Positions 28,594-36,683 of a stretch of 36,763 nucleotides of DNA are shown here, in pieces. The position numbers were made by a program, and so were the translations under genes. Under the pieces are notes generated by a model. That model was not told the origin of the DNA and made no database searches. It saw nothing but the letters and a program-made list of their open reading frames with translations. This DNA is from Nitrospirota bacterium (GTDB lineage Bacteria; JACPQY01). Position 1 is the first letter of the stretch. Every line of letters starts with the position of its first letter. The stretch covers positions 1 through 36,763 of the forward strand of contig JACPAV010000032.1 in assembly GCA_016180645.1 (NCBI GenBank), read 5' to 3'.

Positions 28594-30051
28594 ATGATAG
28601 CGGAATGGAAGACACCCTTCTCGAACGGCATCGGGCCGCTGCTGGCGGCCGGGCTCGTCGCCGGAATGGTCTCCTGCTCGGACGGCGAGCGTCGAGCAGG
28701 AGACGCTGCTCGTCCGTCCGCGGAAGACCATTCCTGGCGATTCATTAGAGACGACGAGGGACGCGCCCTCATCCTGCACGGAACCAACATCTCCAATTCC
28801 AGCAAGGTCGACCGGCACCCCAGGGTGACGCAGGAGGCCGTGATGAGGCTCTCACGGGATTGGGGATTTAATTTTGTCCGGTATTTGATTTTCTGGGCCA
28901 AGATCGAACCGGAGGCCGGCGTCTACGATGATCTTTTTCTGGATGAGGTCGGGGAACGTCTGGACTGGTTCGCCGAAGCCGGGATCCAAGTGGTGCTCGA
29001 TATGCACCAAGACCTCTGGGGGCCCTCTCTCAACCGCTGTTTCCCGGAGGAGATTTACAACGGCGCCCCCTCTTGGGCGACGATCATCGACAGCCGGCCG
29101 TACGAATCCCATTGCAGCGTGAACTGGGGCCTGGACTACTTCTCGCCGGATATCTCCCGTGCCTTCGACAATTTCTGGGATTACGAGAAGCATCCCGAGT
29201 TGCAGGATCAATACGCCGCCATGTGGGTGCACGTAGTTCAACGGCTCAAGGATCATCCCGCCGTCCTCGGCTATGATCTTATGAACGAACCCTGGCACGG
29301 AACGGACTTCGGCCGGGAGAGGGAATTCGACGAAACCAAAATGCATGGATTCATCCAACGGATGATCATGGCCATCCGCGCCGCCGACAATGATTCATGG
29401 ATCTTCCTCGAACCCCGGGCGGGCATGATCAATCAGGGCCGGGCTTCCTACCTCCCGCCCTTTGTGGATCCGCGATCGGGGCCGCCACACCTCGTCTATT
29501 TCCCGCACATGTACCTCGTTTCGGTTGACTCCGGCGCGTATCGCTCCGGTGTTTCAGACTTCGCGGATTGGTTCGACAACCGGCGGGCCGAGGTCGAAAT
29601 CCTGAGAACTCCCCTGGCCGTGGGCGAGTGGAGTCCCAACGGCAATCCGGTATTCCTGCACGACCTCCTCAAGGGTTTGGATGACATGACGTCCGGTTGG
29701 GCCCAGTACCAATACGAAGGCGTCTTCGGGTCCGAAAACGACGGCATGCGCCGCGTGTATCCTCAACGTGTGGCCGGCACTCCCCATTCCTGGTATTACG
29801 ATCCATCCAGCCGCGAGTTCTCTCTGAGATTCGACGGCGATCGTGATATTTCCGCGCCGACCGTGATCTATGTGCCCGCGAAGGTTCATTTCCCGGAGGG
29901 TTGGGAGCTCCGAGTCGACGGCATCGATCCCTCCCGCTATCGGTTCGAATGGGACGAGCCAACCGAGACGCTTTCCCTGCGGTTCCTGGCCGGCGCGCCA
30001 CGGGAGCGAATCGTGCGGATAGGGCCGAAGGCCGGCGATGTGAAGAATTGA
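28594..30051 (+). CDS. GH5 endoglycoceramidase-like lipoprotein, smaller
   Basis: The 485-aa protein carries a lipoprotein signal (LLAAGLVAGMVSC, Cys28). DDEGRALILHGTNISNSSK parallels the opening of the larger GH5 neighbour. The acid/base is Glu232 (GYDLMNEPWHG) and the nucleophile Glu345 (LAVGEWSPNGN); VVLDMHQDLWGPS is the other family block. The C-terminal beta-sandwich is about 400-485 (VIYVPAKVHFPEGWELRVDG). It likely acts on a related glycolipid or beta-glycoside at the cell surface; the substrate is not known. AAGGGA lies about 8 bases before ATG 28594, and the gene follows the GH95-like gene by 14 bases. A strong inverted repeat (28663-28734) spans its lipobox and linker codons. Confidence 0.82.
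   Translation: MIAEWKTPFSNGIGPLLAAGLVAGMVSCSDGERRAGDAARPSAEDHSWRFIRDDEGRALILHGTNISNSSKVDRHPRVTQEAVMRLSRDWGFNFVRYLIFWAKIEPEAGVYDDLFLDEVGERLDWFAEAGIQVVLDMHQDLWGPSLNRCFPEEIYNGAPSWATIIDSRPYESHCSVNWGLDYFSPDISRAFDNFWDYEKHPELQDQYAAMWVHVVQRLKDHPAVLGYDLMNEPWHGTDFGREREFDETKMHGFIQRMIMAIRAADNDSWIFLEPRAGMINQGRASYLPPFVDPRSGPPHLVYFPHMYLVSVDSGAYRSGVSDFADWFDNRRAEVEILRTPLAVGEWSPNGNPVFLHDLLKGLDDMTSGWAQYQYEGVFGSENDGMRRVYPQRVAGTPHSWYYDPSSREFSLRFDGDRDISAPTVIYVPAKVHFPEGWELRVDGIDPSRYRFEWDEPTETLSLRFLAGAPRERIVRIGPKAGDVKN
28663..28734. repeat. Nested inverted repeat inside the 5' coding part of the smaller GH5 gene
   Basis: GGAATGGTCT (28663-28672) and AGACCATTCC (28725-28734) are perfect reverse complements. Inside, TCTCCTGCTCG (28670-28680) and CGAGCAGGAGA (28693-28703) are too. 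Alternative pairing of the whole arms continues imperfectly through GGACGG/CCGTCC. It covers codons about 24-47: the lipobox cysteine and the following linker. Confidence 0.65.
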
Positions 30052-30063
30052 ATCCCAAGATCA

Positions 30064-30999
30064 ATGATCATTGATGTTCGCCGTGACAAGATGAGAAAAG
30101 GCCCTGCCCTCGGATACGAACCTTCCCACGCGGTCGGAAAAGCGCATGCCACCAAGGTCGATGGAAATTCAATCGCGTGGGCCGAAACGGGGCGAGGGAA
30201 ACCCCTCCTGTTGATCCATGGGGTGATGGATTCGCATCGTACCTGGCGCCGGCTTGCCCCGCTGCTCGCGAGGCGCTTCCGGGTTCTCATGCCGGATCTT
30301 CCCGGACACGGGTATTCCGGCCGTCCCGATGCACCCTACACACTGGCCTGGTACTCCAAAACCCTCAGCGCCTGGATGGAGGCGATTGGAGTCCGCCGCG
30401 CCCACGTTTGCGGACACTCCTTTGGAGGCGGAATCGCCCAGTGGATGCTCCTGGAGGACAGGAGGAGAGTGGATCGGCTGGCTTTGGTATCGTCCGGGGG
30501 CCTCGGACGAGAAGTCAGTTTCGGATTGCGCGTATCAAGCTTCCCCGGACTCGGTCCGCTATTGACGCCCCTCGTCTTGCGCCTGGGTTTGCCTCTCGCC
30601 CAGCGGATCACTCCGGGCGCTTTCGGCCATAACGAGCCTGATGAGATCGAACGACTCGTGAGGATGTGCCGCATTCCAGGCAGCGACCGGGCGTTCAATC
30701 GAACCGTCACGGGCGTCATCAACATCCTCGGACAACACGTCCAGTCCTTCTCGCGCGCAGGGGAGATCAAATCGCTCCCGCCCATGGCCTTGTTTTGGGG
30801 CGACAAGGACCCGATCTTGCCGATCTCCCACGCCCACGCCGCCTGCCGTCGATTGGAGCATTCCACCCTTTCGGTCTACCCCGGCGTCGGCCACTACCCT
30901 CATCTGGATGAACCCAACCGATTGGCGGCGGAACTGGGCACGTTCTTGACGGATCCGAAACGCCGGTGCGCACGCCTGAGGATGGGCGATTTCCGTTGA
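30064..30999 (+). CDS. Alpha/beta-fold hydrolase
   Basis: The 311-aa protein has the full alpha/beta hydrolase pattern. The oxyanion region is LLLIHGVMDSHRTWRRLAP, followed by MPDLPGHGYSGRP. The nucleophile is Ser119 in CGHSFGGG. The acid is in FWGDKDPILP and the histidine in PGVGHYPHLDEP. No signal peptide is seen, so it is probably cytoplasmic. The substrate could be an ester, amide or haloalkane. It follows the GH5 gene by 12 bases and may be co-transcribed, which would fit processing of lipid or ester parts of the glycoconjugate (inference). ATG 30064 and the in-frame ATG 30091 are both possible starts. Confidence 0.85.
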   Translation: MIIDVRRDKMRKGPALGYEPSHAVGKAHATKVDGNSIAWAETGRGKPLLLIHGVMDSHRTWRRLAPLLARRFRVLMPDLPGHGYSGRPDAPYTLAWYSKTLSAWMEAIGVRRAHVCGHSFGGGIAQWMLLEDRRRVDRLALVSSGGLGREVSFGLRVSSFPGLGPLLTPLVLRLGLPLAQRITPGAFGHNEPDEIERLVRMCRIPGSDRAFNRTVTGVINILGQHVQSFSRAGEIKSLPPMALFWGDKDPILPISHAHAACRRLEHSTLSVYPGVGHYPHLDEPNRLAAELGTFLTDPKRRCARLRMGDFR

Positions 31000-31023
31000 A
31001 ACCCGTCCCATTTCCAATAGAAT
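30996..31023 (+). promoter_or_regulatory. Promoter of the symporter gene
   Basis: TTGAAA (30996-31001), 16 bases, TAGAAT (31018-31023). The -10 ends seven bases before GTG 31031. The -35 overlaps the stop codon of the hydrolase gene. Confidence 0.6.
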
Positions 31024-31030
31024 CCGCAAC

Positions 31031-32683
31031 GTGACCACGATTCATTTGGCCTGGGTCGATTGGCTCGTCATTGCCATCTACTTCGCGTTCATCATCGCCA
31101 TCGGGTTCTACCTCAAGCGATTTACGAAAACGGGGGACGACTTCTTCCTCGCCGGGCGAAAGAACAGCGCATGGGTCGCGGGACTCGCCTTCCTTTCGGC
31201 CAACCTCGGCGCGCTCGAAATCCTCGGATGGACCGGCGCCACGGTGAAGTACGGCATGTTCGTGGCCCACTTCTACTGGATCGGCGCGGTCCCCGCGATG
31301 CTTTTCCTCGGCCTCTATATGATGCCGTTTTACTACAGCAGCAAGATCCACTCGATCCCCGGATACCTCAAACTGAGATTCGACGAGAAAACGCGGGTCC
31401 TGAACGCACTGTCCTTCGCCGTGATGACGGTCCTCATGAGCGGGATCAACATGTATCTCATGGCGCTCGTCTTTCAGATTTTCCTCGGATGGAACTTCGA
31501 CGCCTGTCTGTGGATCTCCGCCATTACCGTGGCCTGTTACATCACGATGGGGGGGCTGCTCTCCGCGATTTTCACCGAGACGATCCAATTCTTCCTCATC
31601 TGGTTCGGGCTGTTTCTGGTCGCCATCCTCGGCATCGTGGAAACTCGCGGCGAACTGCTGACCACCGTGCCCGAGGCCATGCGCTCGCTGTGGGCCACCT
31701 CCGCCGATCCTTCGATGAATCCCATGGGGGTGACCTGGCTCGGCATCGCCGTCGGCCTTGGATTCGTCCTCTCGTTCGGCTACTGGACGACCGACTTTCT
31801 CATCGTCCAGCGGGCTTTTTCCGCGAAGGACCTCCGAACCGCGCAGATGTGCCCCGTGATAGCGTCCTTCTTCAAGATGGCGCTCCCGATGATCGTCGTC
31901 GGGGCCGGGCTGGTCGCCTGGAAACTGGGGCAATCGGGACAACTCACGCTCTTGACCAATGCCGCCGGCGATCCCAATTACGACTCCGCCCTGCCCCTGC
32001 TCCTTGCGCGATACTATCCGCACGGCCTGATGGGCCTCGGCATCACGGCGCTCATGGCCGGATTCATGGCGGGCCAGGCCGGCAACATCAGCGCCCTTAA
32101 CACGGTATGGACGTACGACATTTACCGGGCCGTGCTCAATCGCAACGCCTCGGACCAGCATCTCCTGTGGATGGGGCGCGTGGCCACGCTCGTGGGAATC
32201 GTGCTCAGCATCGGGGCGGCCTACTGGGCACGACAGTTTCCGACGATCATGGACTACATCCAGGCGATCTTTTCGTGGGTGAACGCTCCGCTCTTCGCCA
32301 CGATGCTCCTCGGAATGTTCTGGAAGCGGACCACCTCCGCGGGAGCGTTCTACGGATTGCTGGCAGGGATGGGGGCTTCGTTCCTCATGTTTCTCGGTCT
32401 CAAGTTCGGCTGGTTCTCGGGCCAATGGCTGACCTTTTCCACGCACGCGAGCGATATGAGCAATAATCTTTGGAGGGCGTTCTGGGCGTGGATCATCTGT
32501 TTCACGGCCACCATCGCCATCAGCGCCGTCACGAAACCAAAGCCGGACGCCGAATTGGAAGGGCTCGTGAAGGCCCTGACGAAAACCGTCCGCGTAGGGG
32601 AGACGCCGCTTCTTTCCCGGCCCGGATTCTGGGCCGTTATTTCATGCGTGATCCTCGTCGTACTGAACGTGTGGTTCTGGTGA
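31031..32683 (+). CDS. Sodium:solute symporter (SSS family), sugar-type
   Basis: The 550-aa protein has about 14 predicted helices. SSS hallmarks are WLVIAIYFAFIIAIGFYLKR, DDFFLAGRKNSAWVAGLAFLSANLGALEILGWTGA, IPGYLKLRFDEKTR, ITMGGLLSAIFTETIQFFLI and GYWTTDFLIVQRAFSAKDLRTAQ. It resembles SglT-like members that take up sugars, although inositol or amino-acid transport is possible. The position beside glycoside hydrolases supports a sugar substrate (inference). Start is GTG 31031, predicted leaderless. A 71-aa membrane protein follows four bases after the stop. Confidence 0.9.
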   Translation: MTTIHLAWVDWLVIAIYFAFIIAIGFYLKRFTKTGDDFFLAGRKNSAWVAGLAFLSANLGALEILGWTGATVKYGMFVAHFYWIGAVPAMLFLGLYMMPFYYSSKIHSIPGYLKLRFDEKTRVLNALSFAVMTVLMSGINMYLMALVFQIFLGWNFDACLWISAITVACYITMGGLLSAIFTETIQFFLIWFGLFLVAILGIVETRGELLTTVPEAMRSLWATSADPSMNPMGVTWLGIAVGLGFVLSFGYWTTDFLIVQRAFSAKDLRTAQMCPVIASFFKMALPMIVVGAGLVAWKLGQSGQLTLLTNAAGDPNYDSALPLLLARYYPHGLMGLGITALMAGFMAGQAGNISALNTVWTYDIYRAVLNRNASDQHLLWMGRVATLVGIVLSIGAAYWARQFPTIMDYIQAIFSWVNAPLFATMLLGMFWKRTTSAGAFYGLLAGMGASFLMFLGLKFGWFSGQWLTFSTHASDMSNNLWRAFWAWIICFTATIAISAVTKPKPDAELEGLVKALTKTVRVGETPLLSRPGFWAVISCVILVVLNVWFW

Positions 32684-32687
32684 GGCT

Positions 32688-32903
32688 ATGACCGAAGAAA
32701 AAGCCATGCTGTCGGTGTGGGCGTGGGTGGGGATCATCCTGCTCGTGTACGGCGCGATCGTAACCGGCTCGGGCGTCTACTATGCAATCGGCTCCCCGGC
32801 CCCCACGGTACTGGGTGAACTCAACCCCGCCGCCTGGTGGGGCTGTATCATGCTCATCGCCGGCGCCGCCCTCTGGTTCCTCGGCCGAAGACCGGCCTCC
32901 TAA
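32688..32903 (+). CDS. Small two-helix membrane protein, likely symporter partner
   Basis: The 71-aa product has two membrane helices (about 9-34 and 48-65) joined by SPAPTVLGELNPAAWWG and ends with the basic GRRPAS. GAGG overlapping the symporter stop serves as ribosome binding site, so the two genes are translated together. Several SSS transporters have small accessory membrane subunits encoded in this position; this one is not in a family I can name. Its own end meets a REPIN. Confidence 0.75.
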   Translation: MTEEKAMLSVWAWVGIILLVYGAIVTGSGVYYAIGSPAPTVLGELNPAAWWGCIMLIAGAALWFLGRRPAS

Positions 32904-32904
32904 A

Positions 32905-32973
32905 GACGCACCCTGAAGGGTGCGCCTACCAAGACCTACCCCGATCCGGTAGGCGCAGGCTTCAGCCTGCGTC
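32905..32973. repeat. REPIN: two inverted GTAG-type REP palindromes
   Basis: The left unit (32905-32930) is inverted, with a 7-bp stem CGCACCC/GGGTGCG, loop TGAA, and CCTACC at the inner side. The right unit (32948-32973) starts GGTAG and has stem CGCAGGC/GCCTGCG with loop TTCA and tail GCGTC. A 17-base spacer separates them. It lies between the converging symporter-partner and barrel genes, and its layout equals that of the pair at 10741-10810. Confidence 0.85.
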
Positions 32974-32985
32974 CGAACACGCGGC

Positions 32986-34821
32986 CTAGAACGTCAGGCC
33001 CAGCATCAGGGAAAGAATCCAGCGGTTGTAATCGCGCTGCGTTCCGGTGTCCCGGTTGACGGTGTAGTTGAAGCCACTATCGAGGTACAACCGGCTGGCG
33101 AAGGACTTGTACAGGCCCGTTCCAATCCGGAAGGTTTTTTCGCTGCCCTCTTCCACCGTCGCCACCGATCCCGTCTGCTGATCGGTGCCGCTTTGAGCCG
33201 GAGCCGGCGCGGGGGTGCGGTCCCAAGCCTTGTGATGGTACCCCGTGAATACGCTCCATTGGATGTCCGCCGGGAGCAAGACCCCGAGGCTTAGATCCGA
33301 CCGGAATCCGTTGTAGGCAAACTGGTTGGTTGAATCTTTCACCGGCTCATTCCGATCGTAGCCCAGTTCGATCCGGCTCTGCAGAAGTCCCTGGATGATA
33401 TCGACCGAGAGAAAGGAAAAGGCGCCGGTGTTCACGATGGTGAGGGCCTGCGCGATGCTGGAGTCCGTTCGGACGTAATGGTCATATCGCCCGGGAATGA
33501 CGATGCCCAACGCGGCGCGATCCCCCAGAACGCGGCTCACGCCCGCTGAGCCGTTCACTTCGATGTAGGACGGCGCTTTTCGGAAGAGCAGCACCCCCGC
33601 CCCCGCATGGGCGTCGAACCGGTAGTTCTCGTTGTCGAAGTAGCGAAGGGCTGAACCGTCGAGCATGGCGAAGGTCATGTCGTATTTGCGAATGTCGCTG
33701 TTCTCCCCTTCGAAATGTAGGGTTTGACTCGCCGAAAGATCCGCCGTGAGGCGCGATTCGGGAGTGGGCAGCGTCCACACCGCGCCGTCCAGGGCGAGTT
33801 GGGTTCGAGTCCCGCGGAATCCCTCTTCCAAATTCAGCGGACTGAGGATCACGTTCGAGTCCTCCTGCACACCGAGACCGGTGGTCACCTTCCAATTCTT
33901 CTCCTCCAGGGCCTTCCGCTTCCGCGCCTGTTGCAAGACAACGAGATGCTCCTCCGCCATCTCCTTCATTCTGGGATCGGTGGCATTGTCCCGAACGGAT
34001 TGGAATCGCGCGGTCGCTTCGGCGAAGCCTTCCTGTTTGTACGCCACGAGGCCGAGGTAGTAGTCGATTTCGGCGTCGGTTTGCGGATTCATGCCTTTGG
34101 CGCGGTTCAGATGTTCCTTCGCATGCTCCATATTGCCGGAGAGATACGCGGACACGCCGGCGTAGTAGTAGACCTGCCGCACATTGGGATCCGCCGAGAT
34201 CGCGGCATCAAGATGTGAATGAGCCGATGCGTACTGGCCGGAATAGTAATCGGAGAGGCCTTTCGAATACTCGGTCTCGAAGACCTCGTTGAAACCGCCG
34301 GGCCCGAGCTGCGAGCGCTGCTCTTTGAGGACCAATTGCTTGCCCACACCTTGAACGACTGCGGGGAGACGATCCGTTTGCGTCGGAGAAGTAACCACCG
34401 TGACCGACGATCCACCGGACCGCAAATTCACCATTTTCACGGTGACGGACCACGAGCCCGCGCCACCCGCCACCGTTCCCAGGAACAAGCGATCCGCCGG
34501 GAGGCTCTCCACCATTTGGAAGATGCAGGTCGTGTCATTCTTGCAGCCGTAGATGCGGTTCACATAGTCCGGCCCCGCCGCCTGAGTGAATTGGGCCGGC
34601 GTGACGTAGTTCACGGGTCCGAGTTGCCCGAGGCCATTCACAAACGATGTGGTGGCGAGGTCCGCCACCGCCTGATCCACTCCCTGCCCGCGGAAGTTCA
34701 GGACGGCGATCCGGATGGCGGCCTGAGCCAAGGCGTTGGAAACGCCCGTGAAGAGTGATGAGTAAAGGGTGATGAGAAATAGAATCGCCATCACGCACGC
34801 CCGGGGCTTCACATCCCTCAT
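32986..34821 (-). CDS. Three-part envelope protein: CsgG/TolB-N-like domain, TPRs, outer-membrane barrel
   Basis: ATG 34821 shares its A with the upstream stop (TGATG), giving 611 aa. A signal peptide (MAILFLITLYSSLFTGVSNALAQA) precedes a domain starting AIRIAVLNFRGQGVDQAVADL, reminiscent of the periplasmic CsgG/TolB N-terminal fold, with a C-x(6)-C pair (YGCKNDTTCIF). TPR units occupy about 185-310 (YSKGLSDYYSGQYASAHSHL, YYYAGVSAYLSGNMEHAKEHL). From about 315, WKVTTGLGVQEDSNVILSP opens a roughly 14-strand barrel ending SLMLGLTF. TPR-plus-barrel proteins include Slam, which moves lipoproteins to the surface; similarity here is by layout only. It ends an operon with gspJK. Confidence 0.72.
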   Translation of the reverse strand: MRDVKPRACVMAILFLITLYSSLFTGVSNALAQAAIRIAVLNFRGQGVDQAVADLATTSFVNGLGQLGPVNYVTPAQFTQAAGPDYVNRIYGCKNDTTCIFQMVESLPADRLFLGTVAGGAGSWSVTVKMVNLRSGGSSVTVVTSPTQTDRLPAVVQGVGKQLVLKEQRSQLGPGGFNEVFETEYSKGLSDYYSGQYASAHSHLDAAISADPNVRQVYYYAGVSAYLSGNMEHAKEHLNRAKGMNPQTDAEIDYYLGLVAYKQEGFAEATARFQSVRDNATDPRMKEMAEEHLVVLQQARKRKALEEKNWKVTTGLGVQEDSNVILSPLNLEEGFRGTRTQLALDGAVWTLPTPESRLTADLSASQTLHFEGENSDIRKYDMTFAMLDGSALRYFDNENYRFDAHAGAGVLLFRKAPSYIEVNGSAGVSRVLGDRAALGIVIPGRYDHYVRTDSSIAQALTIVNTGAFSFLSVDIIQGLLQSRIELGYDRNEPVKDSTNQFAYNGFRSDLSLGVLLPADIQWSVFTGYHHKAWDRTPAPAPAQSGTDQQTGSVATVEEGSEKTFRIGTGLYKSFASRLYLDSGFNYTVNRDTGTQRDYNRWILSLMLGLTF

Positions 34822-35669
34822 CACACTTCACTCTTTACCTTTTTGAGGATCCATTGGCCCACGGTGTCAAAAGCTTCCGGCCGTCCAATCTCATGAAAAG
34901 GCTCGTGCTTGAACTCCGGCCAGGAATTGAGGGTCTTATCCGAGTGCCCGACGTTGGCGAAGAAGGCCTTCGCGGCGTCCACGCTCACAATTCGATCGCT
35001 CTCTCCCAGAATCATGAGGAGGGGAAATTTCCAGCCGGCGCCGTCCGCCTGCACCCGATCCATGGCGGCAACCATCTCGGTAAACAGCCGGGTGCTGATC
35101 CGCCGGTGGACGAGCGGATCATCCACGTACGCCCTCACCTCCGCCTCGTCCCGCGAAAGGAGCTTCGGATCCAACTCATTGTCCATCGTCAGGTCCGGCA
35201 TCAGCTTTGAAAGGCCGCGGCCGACGGCCGCTTTCAGGGCCGGAACTTTGACGGCAATCCCCAGCGCCGGCGAGGAGAGAATGACGCCGCGCGGCGAATG
35301 CGATCCGGTCTGGAACAAAGACCAGTGGGAGACGATCAACCCTCCCAGGCTGTGGCCCAGCACGAAAAGTGGGATACCCTTGATCCACTTGGGAATGAAT
35401 TCGAGAAACGCGTTTATGTCTTCTCCGTAAGTTCTAAGTGAATCGACACAACCACGCCTGCCTTCGGTACGGCCATGCCCGCGCAGGTCCATGGCAAAGA
35501 CCTCGATATTGGATCGGACCATCGCGTGGGCAAACTCTTTGTAGCGGCCGGAGTGCTCCCCCAATCCATGGACCACCACGAGCGCGCAGCACGGTTTTTC
35601 GGACCTGAACCTGCGGTAGAAGATCCGCGTCTTGTCCTTGGCGAGGAAATGCTCCGAAAATTCCGTCAC
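34821..35669 (-). CDS. Monoacylglycerol-lipase-like alpha/beta hydrolase
   Basis: The 282-aa protein is close in pattern to monoacylglycerol lipase/lysophospholipase (hydrolase_4): VVVHGLGEHSGRYKEFAHAM, MDLRGHGRTEGRRG, nucleophile Ser107 in VLGHSLGGLIVSH, acid in ILGESDRIVS and His in EFKHEPFHE. It would cleave a single acyl chain from glycerol or a lysolipid. No signal peptide is seen. Start is GTG 35669, six bases after gspK; its stop overlaps the barrel gene start. Its place inside a type II secretion operon is unusual. Confidence 0.88.
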   Translation of the reverse strand: MTEFSEHFLAKDKTRIFYRRFRSEKPCCALVVVHGLGEHSGRYKEFAHAMVRSNIEVFAMDLRGHGRTEGRRGCVDSLRTYGEDINAFLEFIPKWIKGIPLFVLGHSLGGLIVSHWSLFQTGSHSPRGVILSSPALGIAVKVPALKAAVGRGLSKLMPDLTMDNELDPKLLSRDEAEVRAYVDDPLVHRRISTRLFTEMVAAMDRVQADGAGWKFPLLMILGESDRIVSVDAAKAFFANVGHSDKTLNSWPEFKHEPFHEIGRPEAFDTVGQWILKKVKSEV

Positions 35670-35675
35670 GTTGAA

Positions 35676-36683
35676 CTACTGCTCCCGCCAGTACAGGAAT
35701 TCCATCTCACTCCGGCCTGATTTGGACCGGTTGATCACGGCGGTCACCACCACGGTGGTTTCGCTCCCCTCCGCGCCCACGCGCCCGATCGATGTGACCG
35801 AAAAGACATCGCTCTTCACGGTCATGTACTGGGCCGGCAGGGTCCCCTGGAAGATTCCGGTGAATTGGGTGGCGTCGATGCGATCGAATGGCTTCTCCTC
35901 CCGCCGTCGGATGATCTCTTCGGCCGCCCGTTCAAACTCCGGCGCAAGGCAGGCCAGAACTTCCCGCTTGACCGTGTTCACGTTCACTTTGGAAAACCGC
36001 GGGGGCTGCGGGGCGGCAGGATTCGTCTCCCCCTGTCTCGGTGGGGGCGCCTGCCAGCGCGGATAGACGGTCAGGAACGGGCGCAATTTCTCCAGGTTGC
36101 TCCAGCCGATCCCTTCGACAAGCCCCAATTCGGAAACCGTCTCGAACGGCGCGTCCGATCGCAGAATGGGTGGAATCCTCGCGGAATAGTAGTCTTCATC
36201 GAAATTGTCCCCCTTTTCGGAGGAGGTCGACCACTCCTTGATCCAACGGTAGGCGTTCTTCACGTCCAATTCGACTTTCACTTCCTTAGCAAGACAGGCC
36301 AGCTGCTCCTCGCTCATCTCCTGAGCATTCAGTTTGCTCATTTCGTCCTCCACGAAGGCTTGGACGCGACCCTCTCCCAACGGCAGTTCATTGGCCGGCG
36401 GCTGGAGATTCCACGGCTCCCCCAAATAGTCCACATCTTTCTTGCTGACCGTGCTCGGAAGGAGCCCCTCCGCGTCGGCTTTGAGGAGCGCTCCGACGGT
36501 ATGGACGCCGGAGTGGGCCAGGGCGCGCGCCTTCACGGTGTCGCGGAGGGAGGTTGTGATGAGGTAATGGGATTGTCCCGTTTCCGCGACTTCGACGGAC
36601 ATGATGGTCAGCATCGTAATCAGGACCATGACCATTAGCAAGGCAATCCCGTTCTTGGAGCCTAGGATCGTCCGGAACCGCAT
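35676..36683 (-). CDS. gspK: Type II secretion minor pseudopilin GspK
   Basis: The 335-aa protein begins with a type IV prepilin leader (FRTILGSKNG, cleavage before IALLMVMVLITMLTIM). Position 5 of the mature helix is Met rather than Glu, as usual for GspK, which sits at the pseudopilus tip. The long globular domain is typical: DEMSKLNAQEMSEEQ, LRSDAPFETVSELGLVEGIG, SKVNVNTVKREVLACLAPE, AEEIIRRREEKPF and FSVTSIGRVG. It caps the pseudopilus that pushes exoproteins through the outer-membrane secretin. ATG 36683 is coupled with the preceding stop as TGATG; GTG 36686 is an alternative. The rest of the secretion genes must lie beyond the window edge. Confidence 0.9.
   Translation of the reverse strand: MRFRTILGSKNGIALLMVMVLITMLTIMSVEVAETGQSHYLITTSLRDTVKARALAHSGVHTVGALLKADAEGLLPSTVSKKDVDYLGEPWNLQPPANELPLGEGRVQAFVEDEMSKLNAQEMSEEQLACLAKEVKVELDVKNAYRWIKEWSTSSEKGDNFDEDYYSARIPPILRSDAPFETVSELGLVEGIGWSNLEKLRPFLTVYPRWQAPPPRQGETNPAAPQPPRFSKVNVNTVKREVLACLAPEFERAAEEIIRRREEKPFDRIDATQFTGIFQGTLPAQYMTVKSDVFSVTSIGRVGAEGSETTVVVTAVINRSKSGRSEMEFLYWREQ

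Noticed and set aside
30767-32446. Long minus-strand open frame (559 codons)
   Set aside because: Antisense to the sodium symporter; the product is a hydrophilic HEGR-rich shadow.
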